DNA from: Nitrospirota bacterium
GTDB taxonomy: Bacteria > Nitrospirota > Thermodesulfovibrionia > Thermodesulfovibrionales > UBA6898
Direction of reading: 5' to 3'
Assembly (NCBI GenBank): GCA_016235245.1
Contig: JACRLO010000038.1
Coordinates: 59,218-123,217 of the forward strand
Length of the DNA stretch: 64,000 nucleotides
The translations under genes and the position numbers were made by a program. Below the pieces are notes generated by a model. It saw only the letters and a program-made list of their open reading frames with translations. It searched no databases and was not told where the DNA came from. This document shows positions 9,256 through 18,469 of the stretch, piece by piece; the first letter of the stretch is position 1; each line of letters begins with the position of its first letter.

Positions 9256-9637
9256 TGCGAAGATGAAATTTTTGGTCGTGGATGATTTCTCTACCATGAG
9301 GAGGATCGTCAAAAATATCCTCAAACAACTCGGGTATGAGAATATCGATGAAGCGGAAGATGGCGCCCAGGCATTTTCGAAGCTGCAAAACGGCGAGTAC
9401 GATTTTGTAGTTTCCGACTGGAATATGCCGAACATGGACGGGCTCGAACTGCTGAAGAAAATCAGAAGCGATGAGCGCCTCAAGGCCATGCCGGTCCTGA
9501 TGGTGACTGCCGAAGCGGAGAAGGACAAGGTCATCACCGCAATCCAGGCCGGTGTTAATAACTACATTGTGAAGCCTTTCACGGCGGAAGTCCTGAAGGA
9601 AAAGATGGACAGGATATTTGAAAAGCTGGGGAAATAA
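9248..9637 (+). CDS. cheY: Chemotaxis response regulator CheY
   Basis: A 129-residue receiver domain very close to enteric CheY. D57 (phosphorylation), T87, Y106 and K109 fall at the same numbers as in E. coli, and [13 protein letters not shown] and [15 protein letters not shown] are shared. Phospho-CheY binds FliM to change motor rotation. The start at 9248 is preferred over an upstream GTG-type extension because GGGAGGT lies 7-14 bases before it. Its likely phosphatase is the CheZ part of the fusion at 11632-12825, which keeps the CheY-binding tail. Confidence 0.97.
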   Translation: MFDAKMKFLVVDDFSTMRRIVKNILKQLGYENIDEAEDGAQAFSKLQNGEYDFVVSDWNMPNMDGLELLKKIRSDERLKAMPVLMVTAEAEKDKVITAIQAGVNNYIVKPFTAEVLKEKMDRIFEKLGK

Positions 9638-9648
9638 AGGCAGGGAAT

Positions 9649-9705
9649 GGGGCATCGGGATCAGGTGCCAGCCAAAAGAATCATGGTTGCTGATCCCTCA
9701 TCCCC
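9649..9705. repeat. Imperfect inverted repeat between cheY and cheA
   Basis: Left arm GGGATCAG (9657-9664) and right arm CTGATCCC (9690-9697) are perfectly complementary. The pairing continues inward with CAGCCA/TGGTTG and outward with GGGG/CCCC. No U-run follows, so it is not a classical terminator. Its CATCGGG/CCCTCATCCCC composition resembles the other dispersed repeats at 28332-28473 and 33141-33170. Confidence 0.55.
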
Positions 9706-9732
9706 AACAACCAGCCACTGAGAGGAGCGATT

Positions 9733-11541
9733 ATGGCAGACGAAATGGATGAAATTATAGCCGAGTTTATTACCGAGGCGGAGGAATCTCTCGATAAAAT
9801 AGATCCGCTTTTTATAGAGCTCGAAGCCAAGGGCTATGACAAGGAGATGCTGAACGACATCTTCAGGTCCATGCATACGATTAAGGGTGCTGCCGGCTTT
9901 TTGGGGTTCAAGAATATTGTTGAGGTTGCCCACAAGTCAGAGAGCATTCTCAAGCGGCTTCGTGAGCAGGAGATCGTGATGTCGACCAGACTCATGGACT
10001 CAATTCTGAAAAGCGTTGATATGCTGAAACTGCTCCTGCAGCACCTGAAACTGAAAGACAACGTGGAAGAAGATATTACGCCGACGATCACGCAGCTTGA
10101 TACGGCCCTGCATTCGGCAATGGATGAAGAGACTCCGGCTGCCGCCGAAGTGGTTATGCAGGCGGACCGTCCCGAACAGACCAGGGCGGAAGCACCAAAG
10201 GAAGAGACTCAGAAGCAGGAGCCGAAGCAGCCTCCGGCAGAAGCCCCCGGGAAGGAAGAGAAAAAGATCGCAACGGTGCCTGTGGCGGTTCTGCAGGAAC
10301 CGGCAGCGCCTCCCTCAAAGATGCAGTCGACGCTTCCTGCGCAGGAAGCGTTGCAGACCCTCAGGATTGACGTCGAGCGGGTTGACAAGGTCATGGACCT
10401 TACCGGCGAGATGGTCCTGGTCAGAAACAGGCTGTTGAACATCGCAAACTATCTCGAATCACGCTATGCAGAAGATCAGAATGTTGAGCATCTTCTGGGT
10501 ACGGTCGCCTTCCTCGACCTTGTGACGTCAGACATGCAGCTTGCGGTCATGAAGATGCGCATGCAGCCGCTCAAAAAGGTATTCGGCAAATTTCCGCGGC
10601 TGGTCCGCGACCTCTCAAATAACATCGGCAAGGATGTGGAACTGGTTCTGTCGGGCGAAGATACTGAGGTTGACCGCACGGTAATTGAGCATATCGGCGA
10701 CCCCATGGTCCATATCATCAGAAACGCCATTGACCACGGTCTTGAATCGAGAGATGAGCGGGCGAATTCAGGCAAGCCGGTCAGGGGCACGCTCTCGATA
10801 CGGGCTTTTCAGCAGGGCAACACGATTATCATCGAAGTCGCTGATGACGGAAAGGGAATCGATGTAGAAAAGGTAAAGAGAAAGGCGATCGAAAAGAAGC
10901 TGATCAGCGAGGAAGAGGCTGCACGCATGGCTGACGAAAATGCGATCAACCTCATCTTCCTGCCCGGATTTTCGACCATGGATAAGGCTACTGAACTGAG
11001 CGGCCGCGGCGTCGGCATGGACGTGGTCAAAACGAACATCTCGAAGCTTAACGGCTATGTGGAGATTATGAGCAAAAAGGGTGTCGGCTCCACGTTCAGG
11101 ATCAGCATACCTCTTACGCTTGCCATCCTGCAGGCCCTGATGGTGCGGGCAGGCAGCAGTCAGTTTGCGATCCCCCTTGCCCCGGTTGAAGAGACCATCA
11201 AGGTGCAGCGGAAGGAGATCGACAATGTTACCGGGCAGAAGGTGCTTGTGGTCCGCGAGAAGGTCTGCCCCCTGTTTGAATTGACGGATATTCTGAACCT
11301 CGATGACCGCGGGGACAACGATTACCGCTATGTTCTGGTCATCACGATCGGCGACCGAAAGTTTTGTGTTGCCGTGGATGAGCTATTGGGTCAGGAAGAG
11401 GTTGTGATCAAGACCATACACGGGATAGAAACAGATTCATCCTATATCCTTGGGGCCACGATAACCGGTGAGGGCAAGGTTGTGCTTATTCTCGATCTGG
11501 CCGGAATATCGAGAAACGTGATAGGGGCACTAAAAGTTTAA
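9733..11541 (+). CDS. cheA: Chemotaxis histidine kinase CheA
   Basis: A 602-residue CheA. The HPt domain has phosphoacceptor H48 (MHTIKGAAGF). The P2 region is replaced by a low-complexity linker rich in P, E, K and A (about 135-200). P3 dimerisation starts near LRIDVERVDKVMDL. The ATPase domain shows HIIRNAIDHGLE (N box), VADDGKGID (G1) and GRGVGMDVVK (G2). The CheW-like P5 domain fills the last 135 residues. It phosphorylates CheY and CheB in response to receptors. The apparent lack of a folded P2 domain would affect CheY/CheB docking. GAGGAG stands 7 bases before the ATG. Confidence 0.97.
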   Translation: MADEMDEIIAEFITEAEESLDKIDPLFIELEAKGYDKEMLNDIFRSMHTIKGAAGFLGFKNIVEVAHKSESILKRLREQEIVMSTRLMDSILKSVDMLKLLLQHLKLKDNVEEDITPTITQLDTALHSAMDEETPAAAEVVMQADRPEQTRAEAPKEETQKQEPKQPPAEAPGKEEKKIATVPVAVLQEPAAPPSKMQSTLPAQEALQTLRIDVERVDKVMDLTGEMVLVRNRLLNIANYLESRYAEDQNVEHLLGTVAFLDLVTSDMQLAVMKMRMQPLKKVFGKFPRLVRDLSNNIGKDVELVLSGEDTEVDRTVIEHIGDPMVHIIRNAIDHGLESRDERANSGKPVRGTLSIRAFQQGNTIIIEVADDGKGIDVEKVKRKAIEKKLISEEEAARMADENAINLIFLPGFSTMDKATELSGRGVGMDVVKTNISKLNGYVEIMSKKGVGSTFRISIPLTLAILQALMVRAGSSQFAIPLAPVEETIKVQRKEIDNVTGQKVLVVREKVCPLFELTDILNLDDRGDNDYRYVLVITIGDRKFCVAVDELLGQEEVVIKTIHGIETDSSYILGATITGEGKVVLILDLAGISRNVIGALKV

Positions 11542-11631
11542 GCGACTGCTTAGGGTCCCCGGACTCTGGACCATCCGTCTGTTAGGACTACAGACTATCC
11601 GCCTGAGTGGTTACAAATTTAAGGAGGCATC

Positions 11632-12825
11632 ATGCAGCAGTATATCGGTTTTCACCTGAACGACAGCGAGTACTCAATTCCCATCCTCAAGGTGAGGGAG
11701 ATCATCAGCATGCCTGAGCTGACGAAGATGCCGCAGTCCCTTGAATATATTGAAGGTGTGACGAACCTCCGGGGCAGCATCATTCCTATCGTCAACCTCA
11801 AAAAGCTTGTGAACCTCGGCAATCAGGAGAATCTTGGGGCCAAGGTGATCGTGGTGGCAAGCGGCAGCATGACCTTCGGTGTGCTGGTCGACGATATTAC
11901 CGGCGTCATCACGATCGACGAGTCGGCCATTGAACCGCCTGAGAAGTTTATGAGCAGCAATATGGAGCAGGTCGAGGGAGTCGCTAAACTGAAGGACAGG
12001 CTCATTGTATTGCTCGATACCAGGCATCTGATACCGGGTGAGGACATGGGCGCCTTTGAGGATGTGATCATGGACGTAACTGAATCGGCCGACGGCACGG
12101 TGGAAGTCGTGAAAAAGGTGCATACCATTGCAGGTGAAACCACCATAAAAGAGACGCACGACGCCAAGGAGTTTTTTGAGAAGCGGGGAATCAATGCCCA
12201 GGACCCGCGGTATCTGATCGTTGACGACCTCATGAGCTTTATGGACGCAATGGCCGCGAATGACCATGAAAAGGCAGATCTTGCCATTCAGAACATCGTA
12301 AAGAAGGGCCAGTCAGAGCTGTTTACCGAAGTCGGCAAGATGACCAGAAAGATGCATGACTCGATCAAGAGCTTTCGGGATGCGCTCGATCCTAAGTTGA
12401 AAGATATCGCCAATGTCGAGATGCCGAATGCGGTTGACCGTCTGCATTTTGTCATCTCCAAGACGGAAGAGGCGGCGAATAAGACCATGGGCATTGTGGA
12501 AAAGTATCTCCTCGGTATGGACGACCTCTCTGCCCAGATCAGGAAGCTGAAAGAACCCGAGGACGCCATTTCCTATCTCAAGACTTTCAGAAATGGCCTT
12601 GAGGACGACATGACCGAGATCCTTACCACCCAGGCATTCCAGGATTTGACCGGGCAGACGATCAAGAAGGTGATCAAACTGGTAGGGGAGATCGAGTCAG
12701 AACTGGTCAGGCTTATCGCAACGTTCGGCGTGAAGATCGATACCGGCGCGGTTGCTGAAGCGCCGGTTGCAGAACAGGTCTCCCAGTCCGGTGTAGACGA
12801 TCTGCTGAAGGATTTCGGATTCTGA
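11632..12825 (+). CDS. CheW-CheZ fusion: coupling protein with CheY-P phosphatase
   Basis: A 397-residue protein with two recognisable halves. Residues 1-145 form a CheW domain (GFHLNDSEYSIPILKVREI, VTNLRGSIIPIVNL, VEGVAKLKDRLIVLLD). From about 185 to the end it is CheZ-like, a long helical hairpin containing the catalytic motif FQDLTGQTIKK. D338 and Q342 correspond to E. coli CheZ D143 and Q147. The last residues (GVDDLLKDFGF) match the CheY-binding peptide at the CheZ C-terminus. No separate cheZ is present, and a standalone cheW lies at 23968. The fusion would place the phosphatase at the receptor array. AAGGAGG precedes the start. Confidence 0.93.
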   Translation: MQQYIGFHLNDSEYSIPILKVREIISMPELTKMPQSLEYIEGVTNLRGSIIPIVNLKKLVNLGNQENLGAKVIVVASGSMTFGVLVDDITGVITIDESAIEPPEKFMSSNMEQVEGVAKLKDRLIVLLDTRHLIPGEDMGAFEDVIMDVTESADGTVEVVKKVHTIAGETTIKETHDAKEFFEKRGINAQDPRYLIVDDLMSFMDAMAANDHEKADLAIQNIVKKGQSELFTEVGKMTRKMHDSIKSFRDALDPKLKDIANVEMPNAVDRLHFVISKTEEAANKTMGIVEKYLLGMDDLSAQIRKLKEPEDAISYLKTFRNGLEDDMTEILTTQAFQDLTGQTIKKVIKLVGEIESELVRLIATFGVKIDTGAVAEAPVAEQVSQSGVDDLLKDFGF

Positions 12826-12859
12826 AACCAATAACGCTTAAATTCTAAAGGAGAATGAG

Positions 12860-13621
12860 ATGAAAAGGAACATTATTATCACAGCTGCGGTGGTGGCCTT
12901 CCTGGTAACACTGAATTTGTCAGCCTTTGCAGATGAGATCAAGCTTGCGGGAGGCGGAACCGTAGAATCGACAGTTATCACTCCGATAAAGGCAGCCTTT
13001 GAAAAGGCCACAGGCCACAAGATCACTTTTTTGAAGGTCGGTTCGAAGAATGCCTTTGGCGAACTTCTGAAAGGAAATGTCGAGGCAGCAACAGCTGACG
13101 TAGGTTTCAATGATCTTATGGAGATAGCCAAAAAAGAGAAGATGGACGCAGGCGATCCGGCCTCTTATCAGCATGTTGTGATAGCGAAGGATAAGCTCAT
13201 CTTCTTTACCAACAAGGACAATGTTGTTACAAAACTCTCTAAGGATCAACTAAAAGGAATCATTACCGGTAAGGTCCAGAACTGGAAAGAGGTGGGCGGC
13301 AAGGACATGCCGACTATTGTGGTCTGGGGTAAACTTTCCACAGGTACCAACAGCATGGTTTCGAAGAATATCCTTGATGGCGAGCCTCAGGCAAAAGATG
13401 TTATCGAGGTGAACAGCTCGGATGATGTGAAGGCAATGGTTATTTCAACGCCTGAAGGCATTGGGTTTGGTCCTATTGCCATGCGCGATGACAAGATCAA
13501 ATCGCCTGAGACTCCTGAGGTTGCGAGGCCGCTCATACTTGTAACCAAAGGCGCGCCAAGCGCCAATGTCCAGAAACTGATCGATTTTGTTAAAGGCGAA
13601 GGCCAGAAGTATATCAAATAG
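12860..13621 (+). CDS. Periplasmic phosphate-binding-like protein, copy 1
   Basis: A 253-residue protein with a cleavable signal peptide (about residues 1-24, ending SAFA). It is a PstS/type 2 periplasmic-binding-like domain with an N-terminal LAGGGT motif, DVGFNDL and ITGKVQNWKEVGG, the last typical of PstS-like proteins. No permease or ATPase genes follow, so import is unlikely to be its local role. It is followed by a paralogue of identical length and lies between chemotaxis genes, which suggests ligand capture for a chemoreceptor. AAAGGAG precedes the ATG. Confidence 0.85.
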   Translation: MKRNIIITAAVVAFLVTLNLSAFADEIKLAGGGTVESTVITPIKAAFEKATGHKITFLKVGSKNAFGELLKGNVEAATADVGFNDLMEIAKKEKMDAGDPASYQHVVIAKDKLIFFTNKDNVVTKLSKDQLKGIITGKVQNWKEVGGKDMPTIVVWGKLSTGTNSMVSKNILDGEPQAKDVIEVNSSDDVKAMVISTPEGIGFGPIAMRDDKIKSPETPEVARPLILVTKGAPSANVQKLIDFVKGEGQKYIK

Positions 13622-13648
13622 CTGGCATTTCAAAAGGAGAATGCATAA

Positions 13649-14410
13649 ATGAAAAAGACAATACCGTACGGTGCGGTCATGGTTTTCCTTGTCGTATTGG
13701 CCGCAACATCTTTTGCCGAGGAGCTGAGAGTTGCCGGCGGTGGCGGACCGGTAGAGAATATCCTGAAGCCGATTAAGCCTCATTTCGAAAAGGCAACCGG
13801 CATTACCCTAAACATCATGCAGGCAGGCGGGACTGCTGCATTCAAGGAACTTGCTGCAGGCCGCATTGAAATTGCAACCGCAGGCATGAGTTGGGATGAT
13901 CTTCTTGGTGCGCTTAAAAAGGAGAGCTTTGAAGTTTCAAATCCAGCAGAATATCAGCCTGTGACGATCGGCAAGGGGGGGGTATTTGTACTCGTCCATA
14001 AGGACAACCCTGTTGCGAAGCTTTCAAAGGAACAGTTGAAAGGGATTTTTACCGGGAAGATTGGCGACTGGAGGGATCTTGGCGGCAAACCCATGCCTAT
14101 CCTTGTTGTGCTCGGTAAATTGAACCCTGGCACGAACAACACCTTTCAGAAGCAGATGCTTGATGGCGAGCCTTATACAAAAGATCTTCTCGAAGCCACT
14201 ACTGCCGAGGATGTGAGGGTGAATGTGGCGTCAAACCCTGAGGCCATTGCGTTTGGGCCTTCAACGCTTATTGATTCGTCGGTCAGATCACCTGAAACGC
14301 CTGAGGTATCAAGGCCGATTATCCTGGTAACCAGGGGGAAACTATCTCCTAATGCCCAGAAACTTATTAATTACATCAACAACGAAGGAAAAGAGTATAT
14401 AAAGAAATAG
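13649..14410 (+). CDS. Periplasmic phosphate-binding-like protein, copy 2
   Basis: Also 253 residues, with a signal peptide ending near SFAEE. It shares the framework of the preceding gene (VAGGGGPVENILKPIKPHFE, GIFTGKIGDWRDLGGKPMP, SPETPEVSRPIILVT), so the two arose by tandem duplication. The binding region has changed from AGGGTVEST to AGGGGPVEN, which may alter ligand preference. It sits 27 bases after copy 1 and 15 bases before a hemerythrin gene, probably in one transcript. PstS-like folds also bind other oxyanions, so the ligand is not assigned. Confidence 0.85.
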   Translation: MKKTIPYGAVMVFLVVLAATSFAEELRVAGGGGPVENILKPIKPHFEKATGITLNIMQAGGTAAFKELAAGRIEIATAGMSWDDLLGALKKESFEVSNPAEYQPVTIGKGGVFVLVHKDNPVAKLSKEQLKGIFTGKIGDWRDLGGKPMPILVVLGKLNPGTNNTFQKQMLDGEPYTKDLLEATTAEDVRVNVASNPEAIAFGPSTLIDSSVRSPETPEVSRPIILVTRGKLSPNAQKLINYINNEGKEYIKK

Positions 14411-14425
14411 GAAGGAGAATTTGAA

Positions 14426-14833
14426 ATGGCCCTGATAACGTGGAAAGAGGATTTAAGTGTCAATATCGCAGAGATGGACAAGGAGCATAAACAGTTAGTG
14501 GTGATGATCAATGAGCTTCATGAGGCCATGTCCTCCGGCAAAGGAAAAGATGTGCTTGGCGGGGTGCTTGCAAGGCTGATTGACTATACAAAGTTTCACT
14601 TTGCGGCAGAAGAAAAACTCATGGAATCCAACAAATACCCTGGGTATCTGAGCCAGAAAGGGGAACATGACAATCTGACAAAGAAAGTTATGGATCTCAA
14701 GGCCCGTTTAGATGCCGGCAATATGGTGGTCACCGTTGAGGTTATGGCATTTCTTAAGGACTGGCTGACAAAACATATCATGGGCCAGGACAAAAAGTAT
14801 TCCAGTTTTTTGAATGCAAAAGGCATCAAATAA
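14426..14833 (+). CDS. Bacteriohemerythrin
   Basis: A 135-residue single-domain hemerythrin with all di-iron ligands: H21 (DKEHK), H58 and E62 (HFAAEE), H81 (GEHDN), H117 and D122 (HIMGQD). The family binds O2 at a non-heme di-iron centre. There is no signal peptide or membrane segment, so it is cytoplasmic. Position inside the chemotaxis cluster, just before a chemoreceptor, suggests O2 sensing, delivery or protection linked to aerotaxis, which is inference. GGAGAA lies before the ATG. Confidence 0.93.
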   Translation: MALITWKEDLSVNIAEMDKEHKQLVVMINELHEAMSSGKGKDVLGGVLARLIDYTKFHFAAEEKLMESNKYPGYLSQKGEHDNLTKKVMDLKARLDAGNMVVTVEVMAFLKDWLTKHIMGQDKKYSSFLNAKGIK

Positions 14834-14945
14834 CGGTTCGAATGGGTCAGTGCTGAGTGGTAACCCTTGCTGGCATATGGCAGAGAAATGTCAGGCTGAA
14901 ACATTCAGCATTAAAACACCAGGCATTGGGATAATGAGGTAAACG

Positions 14946-17387
14946 TTGACAATAAAGACAAAGCTTACTTTAAATGCGGTAATTGTGCTTGTGATCATCG
15001 TCGCGGTTGGTGCTGCGAGCCTCATTGGCATGGGGTTTATTAAGGCACGGCTTTCGTATCTGACTGAGCGGAGTACCCCGTTTCAGATGAGAACGGTCGA
15101 TCTCCAGCGGGCCATTCAGGGTGTTACTGCTGACCTCACAAAGGTCAGCGTAGCTCTAAGTAGCGAAGAGTTTGCCGCATATCAGGCTGAAGCTTCCAAG
15201 TCCCTGAATGAAGTAAAATCATCACAGGCGGCGATTGAGGAGCTTTCGGGCGGAGCGAAGAGCGAGGCCTATGAGGAGCTGAAAAAGGTCTCTGATGATA
15301 TCATGCAGGTCACCCAGGAGCGGCTCAGGGCTGAGGGAGAAGCAAAAACAGCCAATGCCACGGTTACCCAGAAACTGAACGAGTCCGAGAAAAAGCTGAG
15401 AGACCTCGATGTTCAGGTGCAGTCCCTGCAGTCCAGCAAGTCCACGGCTGTTATGAGTTCGATGGACGACACCTCAGCGATCTCAAAAAAGGTCAAAAAT
15501 ATCGAAAGTCTCAGAAGTCTGCTCAAGGACATCCAGATTGCGCTCTTTGAATTAGGCAGAGCACAGGACAAAAAAGCGATTATTATCGCCAGGGGCAAGC
15601 TCAATGGGCTTATTGCCAGGCTTAATCAGGAAGATGCGCCCAAAGAGAACAAAAAACTGGGCGTTGAGATCAAGGTATTTACTGAGAAGATCGATGAGTT
15701 GCTCAGGCTCCGCATGTCGCCTGACACGGATGCAAAAAATGCGCTTGATGCAGCAGCCCGCGATGTTGATGAGCGTCTCTCGGTATTTCTGCTTTCCTTT
15801 GAACAGGAGGCGGCCATTGCCCGTGAACGTTCCAGCGTTGAGAGCGAAAAGCAGGGGACTCTGATGACGCAGTCAGGTGTATCCACCAGTCTGCTGGTGA
15901 GCAACTCTCAGCTTATGGCCTATGGACTTTCGATTGAAGGACTTGCGACCAAGCTTTTCACACTCAGGGCCCCAAAAGAAGTGGATGCTGTTGAGGCTGA
16001 ACTGAAGAGGATATTTGACAAGGTCGATAGTGTGTTAAAAACCATGAACAAAGGCTTCTCGAAGCTCGACGGCAATGACGCCATGAAGCTTCTCAAATCA
16101 TCTGAAAATTCTCTTAATGCGATTAAGAATATCCTGCTTTCACGGGATGGCGTGGCTGCAAAGATCAGGAATGAACAATTGTTGAGGCAGAAGGCGCTTG
16201 AGGCTACCGGAACATTGCGCGAGATTGTGCTCAAACAGGCCGAAAAAAGCAAGCAGACCGTATCAACGGCAAAGGGTGAGCAGGAAAAAGCAATCGGTAC
16301 GGTCAATAAAATGGTCAGATTCAGCAGCTTGCTTATTGCGCTGATCAGCATCGGTTCCATTGTCTTTGGTATCTCCTTCGGTATCTGGGTCTACCGCTCC
16401 ATTTCACGGCCTCTTGGCCAGCTCATGAAAGTTGCGGACGAAGTCTCCAGCGGCAACCTTGCCTATGCAATACCGAAAAGCACCGCCGACGAGATCGGCA
16501 TGGTTCAGACGTCCATGGCAAAAATGGTGAGCAACCTTAAAGAGATTGTCGGCAAGATAACCGTCTCTACGTCGCAGCTTGCCTCCAGCTCTGAAGAACT
16601 GTCAGCCACAGCCACGATTATCGATAATGGGTCGCGGGAGCAGACCTCGCAGGTCGAGCAGTCGGCCACTGCCATGACAGAGATGTCCCAGACGACCCTC
16701 GATGTTGCGAAGAATGCATCGGCAACCTCTGAATCTGCCCTGAAGATGAAGGGCCTTGCAGAACATGGCAAGCAGGCAATGGAAGTTACGGTGCAGGAAC
16801 TGGTGAAATTTTCCGGAACGTTTACGCAGGCTGCCGACAAGATCGAGGAGCTCAGTAAACAGTCGCAGGAGATCAGCAACGTTGTTTCCCTTATCAAGGA
16901 GATTGCCGAGCAGACGAATCTGCTGGCGCTCAATGCGGCTATTGAGGCTGCCCATGCAGGAGATCAGGGCAGGGGTTTTGCGGTTGTAGCTGACAATGTG
17001 CGGCAGCTTGCAGAACGGACAGCCGGCGCAACTGATGATATCGGCAGGACTATTCAGAAGATGCAGACCGATGTCGATGACACGGTCACCTTTGTGAAGC
17101 ATGAGAAGGAAGCGGTCGAGTCTGTGGTCCGTCAGGTCAAAGGCACCATGGGAGAGATAGACCAGATTGCCGGTAACGTAGAGCAGGTTACGGACATGAT
17201 CCAGAGGATTGCGGTTGCGACAGACGAACAATCTTCAACGTCGGACATGGTTTCGCAGAGCATGGAGAGCGTTGCAAATGTCACACGGCAGCTAAGCGCC
17301 TCCATAGAGGAGATCAAGCGTTCTGCCGGTGATCTCTCAAAGCTCGCAACGGAGCTCAACACCATGTCAGGATGGTTCAAAACATAA
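14946..17387 (+). CDS. Methyl-accepting chemotaxis protein with large periplasmic helical domain
   Basis: An 813-residue chemoreceptor. The first membrane helix is at about residues 7-30 and the second at about 458-480. Between them is a roughly 420-residue, largely helical and charged periplasmic region with no recognised ligand-binding fold. HAMP follows ([19 protein letters not shown]), then the signalling hairpin. The hairpin tip, near [19 protein letters not shown], differs slightly from the usual [12 protein letters not shown] and has DNVRQ for DEVRK. The start is TTG with GAGGT 6 bases upstream. The 3' end overlaps the cheB start region. Confidence 0.93.
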   Translation: MTIKTKLTLNAVIVLVIIVAVGAASLIGMGFIKARLSYLTERSTPFQMRTVDLQRAIQGVTADLTKVSVALSSEEFAAYQAEASKSLNEVKSSQAAIEELSGGAKSEAYEELKKVSDDIMQVTQERLRAEGEAKTANATVTQKLNESEKKLRDLDVQVQSLQSSKSTAVMSSMDDTSAISKKVKNIESLRSLLKDIQIALFELGRAQDKKAIIIARGKLNGLIARLNQEDAPKENKKLGVEIKVFTEKIDELLRLRMSPDTDAKNALDAAARDVDERLSVFLLSFEQEAAIARERSSVESEKQGTLMTQSGVSTSLLVSNSQLMAYGLSIEGLATKLFTLRAPKEVDAVEAELKRIFDKVDSVLKTMNKGFSKLDGNDAMKLLKSSENSLNAIKNILLSRDGVAAKIRNEQLLRQKALEATGTLREIVLKQAEKSKQTVSTAKGEQEKAIGTVNKMVRFSSLLIALISIGSIVFGISFGIWVYRSISRPLGQLMKVADEVSSGNLAYAIPKSTADEIGMVQTSMAKMVSNLKEIVGKITVSTSQLASSSEELSATATIIDNGSREQTSQVEQSATAMTEMSQTTLDVAKNASATSESALKMKGLAEHGKQAMEVTVQELVKFSGTFTQAADKIEELSKQSQEISNVVSLIKEIAEQTNLLALNAAIEAAHAGDQGRGFAVVADNVRQLAERTAGATDDIGRTIQKMQTDVDDTVTFVKHEKEAVESVVRQVKGTMGEIDQIAGNVEQVTDMIQRIAVATDEQSSTSDMVSQSMESVANVTRQLSASIEEIKRSAGDLSKLATELNTMSGWFKT

Positions 17388-18460
17388 TGGTTCGCGTATT
17401 AATTGTCGACGATTCCGCGTTCATGCGCAATGCGCTTTCGAGCATGCTCTCCTCTGACCCGGAGATTCAGGTTGTGGGTCTGGCGCGTGACGGTCTTGAT
17501 GCCATTGAGAAGGTGCTGCAGCTGAAGCCTGATGTCGTGACCATGGATGTCGAGATGCCCCGTCTTGACGGTCTTGGTGCGCTGAAGCAGATCATGGAGC
17601 GCTATCCGGTGCCGGTGATCATGGTGAGTTCTCTGACGACCGAAGATGCCAAGGTGACTCTTGATGCCCTTGATCTTGGCGCGGTGGACTTTATATCAAA
17701 GAACCTTTCGAACCTCTCGATCGATATCGTCAAGATCAAGGAAATCCTGATCAATAAGGTGAAAGAGATTGCGAAAAAGGCGCGCCCTCTGCGCAGGCCG
17801 GTTGTTGCCAGAAAGCTGGAGACAGTTCACGCTCCAACGCTGATGCCAGTCCCCTCACAAGGAGGGACAAGCAGGACAACCGGCGAGCGCAGAGTCAGCG
17901 TCGTTGCCATTGGCTCCTCAACGGGAGGCCCCAAGGCCCTGCAGGAGATTATTCCGAAGCTGCCCAAAGATTTCCCTGTGCCGATCATTATTGCACAGCA
18001 TATGCCGGCTACCTTTACCGGTCCGTTTGCCCAGCGGCTGAACGAACTGAGCCAGGTTACGGTACAAGAGGCAAAAGAAGGCGATGTGCTGAAGGCCGGC
18101 GTGGTGCTGATCGCGCCGGGCGGCGGACATATGCGGGTGCAGAGAAGGCGTTCTCTCGAAACGATTATCTCGATATCTGACGCGATAGAGGAATATATTT
18201 ACCGGCCCTCGGTTGATGCGCTTATGCTGTCTGTTTCAGAGTGCTTCCCCGGCCGTGCCCTGGGAGTAATTTTGACCGGTATGGGCAATGACGGTGTGAA
18301 GGGCATGAAGGTTATGAAGCAGGGCGGCGCGCGTATCTTTGCCCAGAACGAGGAGACCTGCGTTGTGTACGGCATGCCGAAGGCGGTTGTGGATGCAGGC
18401 ATTGCGGATAAGATCCTTGCGGTCGAAGAGATCGCGGGTGAGATGGTAAATTCGGTTTAG
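17387..18460 (+). CDS. cheB: Chemotaxis methylesterase/deamidase CheB
   Basis: Response-regulator methylesterase of 357 residues. The receiver domain has DD at 8-9 and phosphoacceptor D54. After a linker rich in P, T and R, the catalytic domain carries S178 (GSSTGGP), H205 (AQHMP) and D302 (GMGNDG). It hydrolyses receptor glutamyl methyl esters when phosphorylated by CheA. Two starts are possible: ATG at 17372 inside the receptor gene, or ATG at 17387 in a TAATG overlap. The latter is chosen because the receiver fold starts immediately there. Confidence 0.96.
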   Translation: MVRVLIVDDSAFMRNALSSMLSSDPEIQVVGLARDGLDAIEKVLQLKPDVVTMDVEMPRLDGLGALKQIMERYPVPVIMVSSLTTEDAKVTLDALDLGAVDFISKNLSNLSIDIVKIKEILINKVKEIAKKARPLRRPVVARKLETVHAPTLMPVPSQGGTSRTTGERRVSVVAIGSSTGGPKALQEIIPKLPKDFPVPIIIAQHMPATFTGPFAQRLNELSQVTVQEAKEGDVLKAGVVLIAPGGGHMRVQRRRSLETIISISDAIEEYIYRPSVDALMLSVSECFPGRALGVILTGMGNDGVKGMKVMKQGGARIFAQNEETCVVYGMPKAVVDAGIADKILAVEEIAGEMVNSV

Positions 18461-18469
18461 GAGGATAGG

